NCBI GenBank assembly: GCA_964655005.1
Contig: CAZZKE010000010.1
Location: 1-63,542 of the forward strand
Direction: 5' to 3'
Source: CAZZKE01 sp964655005
Lineage (GTDB): Bacteria; Pseudomonadota; Alphaproteobacteria; Rhodospirillales; JABHCV01
Length of the DNA: 63,542 nucleotides
In this document: piece by piece, positions 9,089 to 16,814 of the stretch
Layout: each line of letters opens with the position of its first letter
Position numbering within the stretch: position 1 is the first letter of the stretch
The notes under the pieces: model-generated
The model's database searches: none
Told to the model about the DNA's origin: nothing
Seen by the model: the letters and a program-made list of their open reading frames with translations, nothing else
Translations under genes and position numbers: made by a program

Positions 9089-9247
9089 ATGTATAGATTT
9101 CTGACCATGGTTCTGGTTGTGATATCGGTTACATTGGGCGCGTGCGAAAGGCCCCGCCCGTTCAATCCGAACAAGACGGAGCCCGGCTTAATCACCGGCA
9201 AAAGTGGAGAACTGATTATCTACAAATCCACGACGCGGAGGCGTTGA
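9089..9247 (+). CDS. small lipoprotein (52 aa)
   Basis: A short reading frame starting MYRFLTMVLVVISVTLGACERP. The first 18 residues form a lipoprotein signal peptide with a lipobox ending LGAC, so Cys19 would be lipidated. The mature part is about 34 residues, with many Pro, Lys and Arg. A GAGG element lies about 8 bases upstream of the ATG. It lies 38 bp after the porin stop and before a strong terminator, so it is probably cotranscribed with the porin. No family is recognised. Confidence 0.65.
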   Translation: MYRFLTMVLVVISVTLGACERPRPFNPNKTEPGLITGKSGELIIYKSTTRRR

Positions 9248-9272
9248 ACGGTTTTCCACTGAATGCAGAATG

Positions 9273-9310
9273 AAAACCCCCGATCGTGGCGACGCGATCG
9301 GGGGTTTTTT
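9273..9310 (+). terminator. rho-independent terminator after porin 1 and the lipoprotein gene
   Basis: A 10-bp perfect stem (CCCCCGATCG, 9277-9286, with CGATCGGGGG, 9295-9304) with an 8-base loop and a run of six T. The arms are extended by A/T pairs. Confidence 0.9.
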
Positions 9311-9465
9311 CATCTTTTCCCGGTCAACGCCCGGAAATATAAGGCTGAATCCCTATATTAAGCTTTATTTATTCATCCATATACTATATCTTGAATGAGT
9401 ACTGAGTTCGCTTTTTTAGGGTTCCGCTCCCATAAGAAACGGTTCATTTAGAGAGGATTAATTAG

Positions 9466-10545
9466 ATGAACAATTTACGTAAAATGCTTTTAGGCACGGT
9501 CGCGATGGGTCTGCTTGGCAGCGTTGGTTTTCCGGCTTTTGCGGGTGAAGTCGAGAAATCGATGTCGATCAGTGGCCATATCAACCGCGCTGTTGTGGTT
9601 TCCAACAACGGCGAAAATACCGCCGTGGCCTTGGTTGACAGCACCCAGGTCTCGGGGTCGCGTTTCCGTATCAATGGCACAGCTAAATCATCGACAATGA
9701 CGATCAGCACCTCGACAGAACTGGGTGTGCAGGCTAATGGTTCGGTTGGTTCCCACGCCGCGGACACCACCAGCATTAACCTTCGTCAGTCATATATAGC
9801 GCTCTCCAACAATATGGGGACCTTGACCATCGGCCACACCGGTGTCGCCGATGAAGGCCTCGCCGATAGCAGTTTGTCGGGCACTGAGAACGCCGGTTTC
9901 TACGGCACCTCCGTGATCCACGGCGAGGAGCTTCGTATCTCCGGCGATACCAGCCCCGCCAGCAGCGGCGTCCTCGTCGGCGACGTGCTCGAGGATCTTA
10001 CCACCAGCCGCGCCGATACGATCAAGTACGAAACTCCCGACCTGCGTGGGTTTACGGCTACCGTCGGCTACGCCCACACCAATCACGGGGCGGCCAGGCT
10101 GGAATACGCCGCTGATTATAACGGCACCAAGGTTCAGGCCGTCGCCGGCTGGGGTTCGCGCGGCGGCACGGCGGCAATCAATTCCGTTTGGGGTGGTTCC
10201 GTGGCCGTTTCTCTGGCCAGTGGCCTGAATGGTTCCCTGGCCTACACCAGGCGCGAGTTGAACGGCAACGTTACCGCCAACGCCGGTCGGACCAATCCGG
10301 GAATGTATGGCGCCTCCATCGGCTACGCTACGGGAGCCAACGGTATTACCGTCTGGTACATGCGGGTCAATGATCTGGACGCCAACAACGACAAGGCCAG
10401 GTCCTTCGCCGTAGTCGCTCAGCATGATTTGGCCGACTATGGCGCTTCCGTCTATGGCGGCATCCAGAACGTCGATTACAGCACGACGGCGACGAAATAC
10501 GACAATACGCTCGGCGGCTGGCTCGGCGTCAAGGTGACTTTCTAG
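9466..10545 (+). CDS. outer-membrane porin (copy 2)
   Basis: A 359-aa paralogue of the porin at 7971-9050, with a signal peptide (about 1-26, ending FPAFA before GEV), the same series of motifs and a C-terminal LGVKVTF. A GAGAGGATT ribosome binding site precedes the ATG. It has its own AT-rich leader and its own terminator, so the two porins are separate transcription units that could be expressed under different conditions. Divergence is concentrated in the presumed loop segments. Confidence 0.88.
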   Translation: MNNLRKMLLGTVAMGLLGSVGFPAFAGEVEKSMSISGHINRAVVVSNNGENTAVALVDSTQVSGSRFRINGTAKSSTMTISTSTELGVQANGSVGSHAADTTSINLRQSYIALSNNMGTLTIGHTGVADEGLADSSLSGTENAGFYGTSVIHGEELRISGDTSPASSGVLVGDVLEDLTTSRADTIKYETPDLRGFTATVGYAHTNHGAARLEYAADYNGTKVQAVAGWGSRGGTAAINSVWGGSVAVSLASGLNGSLAYTRRELNGNVTANAGRTNPGMYGASIGYATGANGITVWYMRVNDLDANNDKARSFAVVAQHDLADYGASVYGGIQNVDYSTTATKYDNTLGGWLGVKVTF

Positions 10546-10549
10546 AAGC

Positions 10550-10600
10550 GGCTTCCCAGGAAGCCGAAATCCCCCGGCCTGTCGGTCGGGGGATTTTTTT
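10550..10600 (+). terminator. double hairpin terminator after porin 2
   Basis: A first hairpin (GGCTTCC/GGAAGCC, about 10552-10565) is followed at once by a GC-rich stem (ATCCCCCGGCC with GGTCGGGGGAT, 10569-10593) and a run of about eight T. Confidence 0.88.
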
Positions 10601-10668
10601 TGCCTACGGTTCGCCATCGCCGCTACACTGCCCGAACAGGGATAGCAAGACATGGAAATATCGGGTCA

Positions 10669-11835
10669 ATGCGCAGCATTATAATCGGCATAGTTATCGG
10701 CAGCGTCATCGGTGTCATGTTTGGCGCCACGGTTATCGCGCCACGCCTGGAAAGCGCGGCCAGCGGTGGCGGAACGAATCCCGCCGCCATCGGTCGGGCC
10801 ATCGGGCAGGCGGCCCGCGCCATCGCCCCGGAAACGCCGGAGACCCTGCCGCCGGTCGGTCGGCAACGTTCCGTCGAACGCTGGCGCATGGCCAGCGCCT
10901 ACCCCGAATCCATGCAGCTGCTGGGCAAACAGGCGTCCCGTCTTGGTCGCAACCTGTGGAATGTGTCCGACGGCGGCATGGAACTCAGGTTTTATGAACC
11001 GGGCGCCCTGGTTTCTCCACCGGACATGTTCGACGCTGTCGGCTCCGGCGCTATCGACAGCGCTTTCGGCGCCATAGACATATGGGCCGGCAAGGCCCCG
11101 GCGTTAAATTTGTTTGCGGCCATACCCTTCGGGCCGGAAGCGGCCGAATATCTGGCCTGGATGTATTTCGGCGGCGGCCTTGAATCGCTCAATGAATTAT
11201 ACGGATCGTTCAATGTTCATGGCGTCCCCTGCGGTATGCTCCCGGCCCAGGCGTCGGGCTGGTTTCGCCGGGAAATTACCGGCCCGGAAGACCTGTCCGG
11301 CCTGAAAATGAGATCCACGGGTCTGGGCGCCCTGGTTCTGGCGAAATTGGGCGTACAGACGCAAAACCTGGACGAAGAGGATATCTTCATGGCGTTCGAG
11401 AACGGCCAAATCGACGCCGCCGAATTTTCCGCGCCGTCCATTGACCTGAAACTGGGTTTCAGCGATCTGGTCAAGCATTACTATTTTCCGGGCTGGCAGC
11501 GACCGGCGGCGTTACTGTATCTGATCGTTAATAACGACAAGTGGGATGGCCTGTCTAAATCGCGGCGGTCCCAGATCGAAGCCGTTTGCGGCGATAACGT
11601 GCGTCAGGGGCTGGCCGAAGGCGAGGCCGTGCAATATAACGCGCTCAAGGAAATGACGGCGAATGGCGTCAGGATTCACCGCTGGCCGCAGTCCGTCATG
11701 TCGGCCTTGAAGATTGCCTGGCGGGAAGTTCAGGCCGAACAATCCGGCGCCGACGACGATTTTCGGCGGATATGGCGCTCGCTCGACGATTTCCGCAAAA
11801 ACTATTCGACCTGGAAAGAGCTTTCCAGACCCTGA
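10669..11835 (+). CDS. TRAP-type (DctP/TakP-like) substrate-binding protein, orphan
   Basis: A 388-aa protein. Residues 1-22 are a hydrophobic segment (MRSIIIGIVIGSVIGVMFGA) and the rest matches TakP/DctP-like binding proteins: WRMASAYPES near the start of the domain, LKMRSTGLGALVLAKLG in the hinge region and NGQIDAAEFSAPSIDLKLG at the binding site. No DctQ or DctM membrane subunit is encoded nearby, so it either serves a distant transporter or acts as a sensor. The N-terminus lacks an obvious cleavage site and may anchor the protein. The frame is open back to 10600, but that extension runs into the terminator. Confidence 0.8.
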   Translation: MRSIIIGIVIGSVIGVMFGATVIAPRLESAASGGGTNPAAIGRAIGQAARAIAPETPETLPPVGRQRSVERWRMASAYPESMQLLGKQASRLGRNLWNVSDGGMELRFYEPGALVSPPDMFDAVGSGAIDSAFGAIDIWAGKAPALNLFAAIPFGPEAAEYLAWMYFGGGLESLNELYGSFNVHGVPCGMLPAQASGWFRREITGPEDLSGLKMRSTGLGALVLAKLGVQTQNLDEEDIFMAFENGQIDAAEFSAPSIDLKLGFSDLVKHYYFPGWQRPAALLYLIVNNDKWDGLSKSRRSQIEAVCGDNVRQGLAEGEAVQYNALKEMTANGVRIHRWPQSVMSALKIAWREVQAEQSGADDDFRRIWRSLDDFRKNYSTWKELSRP

Positions 11836-11841
11836 AACGGA

Positions 11842-12981
11842 TCATCCGCCATTTCGGTCCAGGGCGCCCGCCGGCAGACTTTCCATTTTCGTCAATAGAT
11901 AATCGATATCGCCGGATTCGAATTCGATACCGTAATTTCCATATTGGGTAAGTATTCTTTCGATCATTCGCCGGGCATATCTTTGCCGGTCGTCTACGCC
12001 GCCATCGTAATCGGTTTCGGCGGCCACATCGATGGCGGCCCGGGCCGCCGGGAAATAGGTGGCCGGTAATCCCGCCTGTTTGAATACCGCCTTCAAGCCC
12101 AATTTGCCGGTATCGTGAATCAGGACGCGGACGTTTTTCAGCGGCACGCCGGATAATCTGACGACCGCCGCCTCGAAAAAATCCAGATCCCCCAGGCATA
12201 GCGCCCGCAGGATAATTGTCGGTGTCAGCCTGGCGTTTTGGTGCAGTTGGGTAATCAGAAGTTCCAGGTCGTCCTCGTCGCCTTCTTCGGACAGGCCGAT
12301 AATCGCCCGTTCGCGAATCTGCAAAATCAGGTCGGCCGCCAGATTGTCGCCAATCTTATGGCGTTTGGCCAATTCGATCCGCATGTTTTCGGAAACCAGT
12401 GTGACCAGCCGTTCGGCGATGGTCACCGGCAGTTTCGGGCGCAGCGTCAGGGCGTTGCCGAAATTTTCATTGTCGCCGAAAACATCAACCACCTTATCCA
12501 GGTCACGCTCGGAAATATCGGCCCCGTCATTACTGATCAGCCGATAAACCACTTCCTCGTTTCCGGTATCCACCAGGGCCGACGACACATCTTCCGACAC
12601 CTTCCCGCGTCCGGCAATAGCCACCTGCCGGGAAATTTCCTGGCTGTTGACGATTTCGATTAAATCGGCATCGGTCAGGACATCGGAGAAACGCAGGATC
12701 GGCAATGCTACCGAGACTACGTCATTAGCCAGGGCAATGGCGACATCATGGGGAACCGCCGGGTTTTCCTTAAGGGTTTGCGCAAGTGTCTCGCGCACCC
12801 GCACCTCGGCGTCCTTGATCATCAGGCGGAATATATCTTCCGCCATCTCGCGTTCATTATCGCTCAGGTTTTCCTCGTTGAAGCCCTGCGCCATTTTCAG
12901 CGCCGTATCGACGCGCTGTTCCGTCGATGGGTCGTTTAAAAGCCTGGCGACATCGTCTTCCGTCAGCGTTCTTTTCTTCAT
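11842..12981 (-). CDS. DUF2336 domain-containing protein
   Basis: A 379-aa, largely helical acidic protein built of HEAT-like helical repeats (TLAQTLKENPAVPHDVAIALAND, VAIAGRGKVSEDVSSALVDTG). It matches the alphaproteobacterial DUF2336 family, whose function is unknown. It has no signal peptide or membrane segment. It converges with the TRAP binding protein gene, with 6 bp between the stops. Recognition of the family is good. No function can be assigned. Confidence 0.78.
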   Translation of the reverse strand: MKKRTLTEDDVARLLNDPSTEQRVDTALKMAQGFNEENLSDNEREMAEDIFRLMIKDAEVRVRETLAQTLKENPAVPHDVAIALANDVVSVALPILRFSDVLTDADLIEIVNSQEISRQVAIAGRGKVSEDVSSALVDTGNEEVVYRLISNDGADISERDLDKVVDVFGDNENFGNALTLRPKLPVTIAERLVTLVSENMRIELAKRHKIGDNLAADLILQIRERAIIGLSEEGDEDDLELLITQLHQNARLTPTIILRALCLGDLDFFEAAVVRLSGVPLKNVRVLIHDTGKLGLKAVFKQAGLPATYFPAARAAIDVAAETDYDGGVDDRQRYARRMIERILTQYGNYGIEFESGDIDYLLTKMESLPAGALDRNGG

Positions 12982-13101
12982 GCGGCAAGCATATCAGGGT
13001 TGTTCGTCGTTTCGTAAAAAAATTCGTTATTGGTTGTCCGGTCCGCCGGCAGGCGTCATTATCGGTGACGCAAGCGAAACATTCAGGCGTTGAATCGACT
13101 C

Positions 13102-13620
13102 ATGGACATCAAAGACCACATCCGAACGATCCCCGATTTCCCGAAACCAGGAATACAATTTTATGACATTTCGACCCTGTTGGCCCATGCCGACGCCTGG
13201 CAGGTAGCCATGGGCCGGCTGGCCAGGATCATCGGTCGTCACCAGCCCGATGTCCTGGCCGGGATTGAATCCCGGGGATTTCTGGTGGCCGCCCCGCTGG
13301 CGCTTAAACTGGGCTGCGGTTTCATCATGGTCCGCAAGCAAGGCAAGCTTCCCGGCGCCGTCATATCCCACGAATATGGCCTGGAATACGGCGTCGATAC
13401 CGTGGAAATACAGAACGATGCGGTCGAGCCCGGCCAAAGGGTGGTGATCCTCGATGACCTGCTGGCGACCGGCGGTACTCTGGCGGCTTCTATCGAACTA
13501 TTCCGCAAAGTCGGCGCCGAAGTGGCCGGAACCGCGGGGATTATTGAACTGACCTTCCTGAACGGGCGGCGACGGCTTGGAGACGTTCCCTTCGATGCAC
13601 TGATTTCATATGACGATTAG
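13102..13620 (+). CDS. apt: adenine phosphoribosyltransferase
   Basis: A 172-aa enzyme that makes AMP from adenine and PRPP. It shows the family start (IPDFPKPGIQFYDIS), the IESRGF segment and the PRPP-binding VVILDDLLATGGT motif. A TTG four codons upstream (13090) is an alternative start. The 3' end overlaps the HPt gene by 11 bp, so the two are probably cotranscribed. Confidence 0.93.
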   Translation: MDIKDHIRTIPDFPKPGIQFYDISTLLAHADAWQVAMGRLARIIGRHQPDVLAGIESRGFLVAAPLALKLGCGFIMVRKQGKLPGAVISHEYGLEYGVDTVEIQNDAVEPGQRVVILDDLLATGGTLAASIELFRKVGAEVAGTAGIIELTFLNGRRRLGDVPFDALISYDD

Positions 13621-13957
13621 CGACTTTGACAGGCCTGCCCTGCGCCAGTTTATCGAGGACCTTGGTCCGGCGACCGGCGAACTGATAGACCAGTTTATTG
13701 TCGATATCCGCGCCAGGGTGGATGATCTGGCGAACCTGGCGGCGGAGCCGGACCTGGCCAGCCTGGCCATTCACGCCCATTCCCTGAAAGGGCTAAGCCG
13801 GACCTGTGGACTGATCGGAATTTCCGATGCCGCACACGAACTGGAACTAGCCTGCAAGGACGATGAACGCGACCGGGCGATAGTTCACTTCGCCACTATT
13901 TCAGAAAACATCGAACCCGCCATCGATGCCCTGACGGAATTTGTCGGCAAGCAATAA
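13610..13957 (+). CDS. HPt (histidine phosphotransfer) protein, LuxU-like
   Basis: A 115-aa single-domain HPt protein. His57 in AHSLKGLS is the expected phospho-acceptor, in a four-helix-bundle setting with a following AHELELACKD helix. The length is that of Vibrio LuxU. It is convergent with a LuxO-like regulator whose stop lies 10 bp away, which suggests that it phosphorylates that regulator. The start overlaps apt. No hybrid kinase is encoded in the window. Confidence 0.82.
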   Translation: MTISDFDRPALRQFIEDLGPATGELIDQFIVDIRARVDDLANLAAEPDLASLAIHAHSLKGLSRTCGLIGISDAAHELELACKDDERDRAIVHFATISENIEPAIDALTEFVGKQ

Positions 13958-13966
13958 GCCATTGTA

Positions 13967-15394
13967 TCAGCGTTCCCCGGTATCGGGTTTGCCGCCGGCC
14001 CGTTCCCAGGCGGCCCGCTTGCGGTACAGGGTCGAGGCGCTAACCCCCAGGCCGGCCGCCGCCTTCGGCACATTGCCGCGGCAGATACGAATGGCCCGTT
14101 CGATGGTTTCGCGTTCGACGTCAAGCAAGGGCCGGATCGTCTCCGCCGCCGCTCCGGTGTCGGGTGGCGGGCGGTTTCCACCGGCATCCAGGGGCGAAAC
14201 CGCGCCGACCAGATCATCCAGGGGCGGCGGCAGCATGTCTTCGGTGATTTCCTCACCGTCATTGAGAACCACCATATTGCGCACGACATTTTGTAACTGG
14301 CGGATATTTCCCGGCCAGTCGTATGCCGACAGTACGGCTTCGACCGCCGGCGAGAAACGGCTAAACGCCTTGTGTTCCTCGGCGCTGTAATCCGCCAGGA
14401 ATCTCCTGGCGATGGCCAGCACATCATCCTCGCGCTCGCATAATCGCGGCAGGGCCAGCGGGATCACATGCAGACGATAAAACAGGTCTTCCCGGAACCG
14501 CCCGGCGGCGACTTCGGCCACGGGGTCGCGATTGGTCGCGCAGACGATGCGGATATCGACCTTTTCGGTTTCCGAACCGCCGACCTTCTGGAAACTGCTG
14601 GTCTGCACGAAGCGCAGTAACTTGGTTTGCAGGTCCGGGTCCAATTCACATATTTCGTCCAGGAAAAGCGTCCCGCCATCGGCCCGCCGGGCGGCGCCCT
14701 CTCGTTCGGCGACGGCCCCGGTAAAGGCGCCGATGGTGTGGCCGAACACCTCGCTTTCCATCAAATCCCGGGGTATTGCGCCGCAATTGAGCGCGACAAA
14801 AGGCCGCCCCGAGCGGTTGCTGCGGCTGTGGATCGCCTCGGCGCAGACCTCCTTGCCGGTACCGCTTTCCCCGGTAATAAAAACCGTCGCCTTGCTTTCC
14901 GCGGCGCTGTCGATGATTCGGTAAACCGCCTGCATAACCGGCGAACGTCCGATAAAGCCGAAATACTGGTCGCGGTCGCTATCCCGGTAAACCTGAACGA
15001 TGCGGGCCAGCCGGCGATGTTCCAGGGCGTTGTTCAGGGTTACCCGCAGTCGCTCGGCGTTGAATGGTTTGATCAGGAAATCAAACGCCCCCAGGCGCAT
15101 GGCCTCGACCGCCGTGCTGACCGACCCGTGGGCGGTGATGACGACGACGGCGACCGGAAGATTTTTCTGGTGAACACGTTTAAGGATTTCCAGGCCGCTG
15201 ATATCGGGCAGCACTAGATCAAGCAGTATGGCGTCGGGCAATTGCTTTTCAAGCTCCGCGAACCCGGCCCCACCGGTTTCCACATGAATCAGTTCTACCG
15301 GTTCGTCTTTCAGGTATTCCGTATAGGTCCGGGCGAGACTGCGCATGTCTTCAACCATCAACACCCTGGGTATCTGGCTGCTCGTTAATTTCAT
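13967..15394 (-). CDS. LuxO-like sigma-54-dependent response regulator
   Basis: A 475-aa NtrC-family regulator: receiver domain with Asp59 (ILLDLVLPDISG); AAA+ domain with Walker A GESGTGKE, sigma-54 contact loop GAFTGA, Walker B GGTLFLDE and an arginine-finger region; and a C-terminal Fis-type helix-turn-helix (NVPKAAAGLGVSASTLYRKR). Several stretches recall Vibrio LuxO specifically (MQAVYRIIDSAAESKA, QTKLLRFVQT, LQNVVRNMVVLN). The ATG at 15394 has GG-rich ribosome binding sequence upstream. A GTG at 15409 is less well placed. It should activate sigma-54 promoters when phosphorylated by the adjacent HPt. Confidence 0.88.
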   Translation of the reverse strand: MKLTSSQIPRVLMVEDMRSLARTYTEYLKDEPVELIHVETGGAGFAELEKQLPDAILLDLVLPDISGLEILKRVHQKNLPVAVVVITAHGSVSTAVEAMRLGAFDFLIKPFNAERLRVTLNNALEHRRLARIVQVYRDSDRDQYFGFIGRSPVMQAVYRIIDSAAESKATVFITGESGTGKEVCAEAIHSRSNRSGRPFVALNCGAIPRDLMESEVFGHTIGAFTGAVAEREGAARRADGGTLFLDEICELDPDLQTKLLRFVQTSSFQKVGGSETEKVDIRIVCATNRDPVAEVAAGRFREDLFYRLHVIPLALPRLCEREDDVLAIARRFLADYSAEEHKAFSRFSPAVEAVLSAYDWPGNIRQLQNVVRNMVVLNDGEEITEDMLPPPLDDLVGAVSPLDAGGNRPPPDTGAAAETIRPLLDVERETIERAIRICRGNVPKAAAGLGVSASTLYRKRAAWERAGGKPDTGER

Positions 15395-15513
15395 TAAATT
15401 TCCAACCACCTTGAAACGAAATCCATCATAGCGTATCGGCTAATAAAATTTCACACTTTTCACGAGTGTCTGATGCAAGGCTGGTATCTTTTTTTAAAGT
15501 GCGATCCACCCGT

Positions 15514-15539
15514 AACCGCGACAGGCCCCCGTCGCGGTT
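15514..15539. repeat. 9-bp inverted repeat in the luxO-like/DUF721 divergent region
   Basis: Perfect arms AACCGCGAC (15514-15522) and GTCGCGGTT (15531-15539) with an 8-base C-rich loop. No T-run follows in either direction, so it is not a simple terminator. It may be an operator or mRNA leader hairpin for the DUF721 gene. Confidence 0.5.
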
Positions 15540-15573
15540 GTTCGGGCGCGGCCATGGTCGTAGTCTGGATGTT

Positions 15574-16077
15574 ATGAATACCGGAAAATTTTTGAAAAGA
15601 GGCGGAACGCCGAAAGCCCTTGCCGTTTCCGTCGGCAAAGTCACCAAACCGATTTTCGCGCGGCGCGGTTTCGCCGATGGCGCCATAGTCAACGATTGGG
15701 AAGTTATCGTCGGCGAGCAGCTGAGCCGCCACTCCGTCCCCGAACGGATCACCTATCCCAGAAACATGACTACCGCCGGCACCCTGCACCTGCGCATCGA
15801 CAACGGCGGCCTGGGCGTCGCGCTGCAACACCTGCAACCACAGTTGATCGAACGCATCAACGGCTATTTCGGGTTTCAGGCGATTACCCACATAAAAATA
15901 ACCCAGGGGCCATTGCCGGAACGGCCCGGCGCCGGGTGGAACCGCCCGGCGCCACTGAGCGCCGACGACAAGGCCGCCATCGCCAGGCGCCTGGAGGGAG
16001 TCAAAGACGCCGACCTGGGCCAGGCATTGCAGGCGCTGGGCCAGGCGGTTGCCGGCCTGCGCAAGTTCGAAAAATGA
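15574..16077 (+). CDS. DUF721 domain-containing protein
   Basis: A 167-aa basic protein of the DUF721 family (IVNDWEVIVGEQLSRHSVPERITYP, followed by LHLRIDNGGLGVALQHLQPQLIERIN). The family lies upstream of dsbA-smc in many alphaproteobacteria, as it does here. It is related to proteins associated with DNA metabolism, but its role is not established. I start at ATG15574 because the upstream extension is low-quality sequence containing the inverted repeat. Confidence 0.8.
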   Translation: MNTGKFLKRGGTPKALAVSVGKVTKPIFARRGFADGAIVNDWEVIVGEQLSRHSVPERITYPRNMTTAGTLHLRIDNGGLGVALQHLQPQLIERINGYFGFQAITHIKITQGPLPERPGAGWNRPAPLSADDKAAIARRLEGVKDADLGQALQALGQAVAGLRKFEK

Positions 16078-16079
16078 TA

Positions 16080-16151
16080 ACCGGTGGATATTTATCCACA
16101 ACCGGATGATCCTGAAAGGAGTCGACTCCGGGCTTTGGCCAATCGTATAAT
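16080..16151 (+). promoter_or_regulatory. hairpin and -10 element upstream of the DsbA-like gene
   Basis: A bulged hairpin (CCGG/TGGATA with TATCCA/CCGG, 16081-16105) follows the DUF721 stop. A consensus -10 hexamer TATAAT lies at 16146-16151, about 30 bp before the DsbA-like gene. A matching -35 is not obvious. Confidence 0.4.
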
Positions 16152-16181
16152 TAACAACATCTTGTGTTTGAGGAGGACACC

Positions 16182-16793
16182 TTGCAGCGATATACACCAA
16201 GTTTAGCTTTTGTACTGTTTTTGTTAGTGTCCGGTCCGGGGTGGGCGGGCAATGCCAGCTTGCAGGAAGCCATGGCGGAGAAATCCATCGGTCGGGCCGA
16301 TGCGCCGGTAACGATCATCGAATACGCTTCGCTGACCTGTCCTCATTGCGCCGCCTTCCACAATGAAACCCTGCCGAAAATCAAGAAAGATTACATAGAT
16401 ACCGGCAAGGTCCGGCTGGTCTACCATGATTTCCCTTTGGGAAACCTGGCCATGGCGGCGGCCATGGTCGCCCGCTGTTCCGGTGAGAAAAATTATTTTC
16501 CGATGATCGGCGCCCTGTTCGAATCGCAGCATTCGTGGGCGCGCAGCGATGCGCCCCTGGAAGCCCTGGCCGGCATTGCCCGGTTAAGCGGTATGTCGGA
16601 AGACGATGTCGATGATTGCATTGACGACAAGGCCCTGTTCAAGGCTATCCAGACCAATGCCGAACAGGCCGGCAAAAGCCTGGGCGTTAAGTCGACTCCG
16701 ACCTTTTTCATAGAGGGAACAAAAGTGCCCGGCAATCTTCCGTACGCCGATTTCCGGGAAGTCCTGGACAAGGCTTTGGCGGCGAAGAACTAA
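16182..16793 (+). CDS. DsbA family thiol-disulfide protein
   Basis: A 203-aa periplasmic thioredoxin-fold protein with an N-terminal signal peptide (LAFVLFLLVSGPGWA, then GNA), the redox motif CPHC in SLTCPHCAAF and a cis-Pro loop STPTFF. The TTG at 16182 is taken as the start because a strong GAGGAGG sits 5 bases upstream. A GTG six codons earlier would put that ribosome binding site inside the gene. DsbA-like genes before smc are typical of Rhodospirillales. It probably has a DsbG/ScsC-like or oxidase role. Confidence 0.88.
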   Translation: MQRYTPSLAFVLFLLVSGPGWAGNASLQEAMAEKSIGRADAPVTIIEYASLTCPHCAAFHNETLPKIKKDYIDTGKVRLVYHDFPLGNLAMAAAMVARCSGEKNYFPMIGALFESQHSWARSDAPLEALAGIARLSGMSEDDVDDCIDDKALFKAIQTNAEQAGKSLGVKSTPTFFIEGTKVPGNLPYADFREVLDKALAAKN

Positions 16794-16814
16794 TACCAAA
16801 CTGGATAACTGGCG

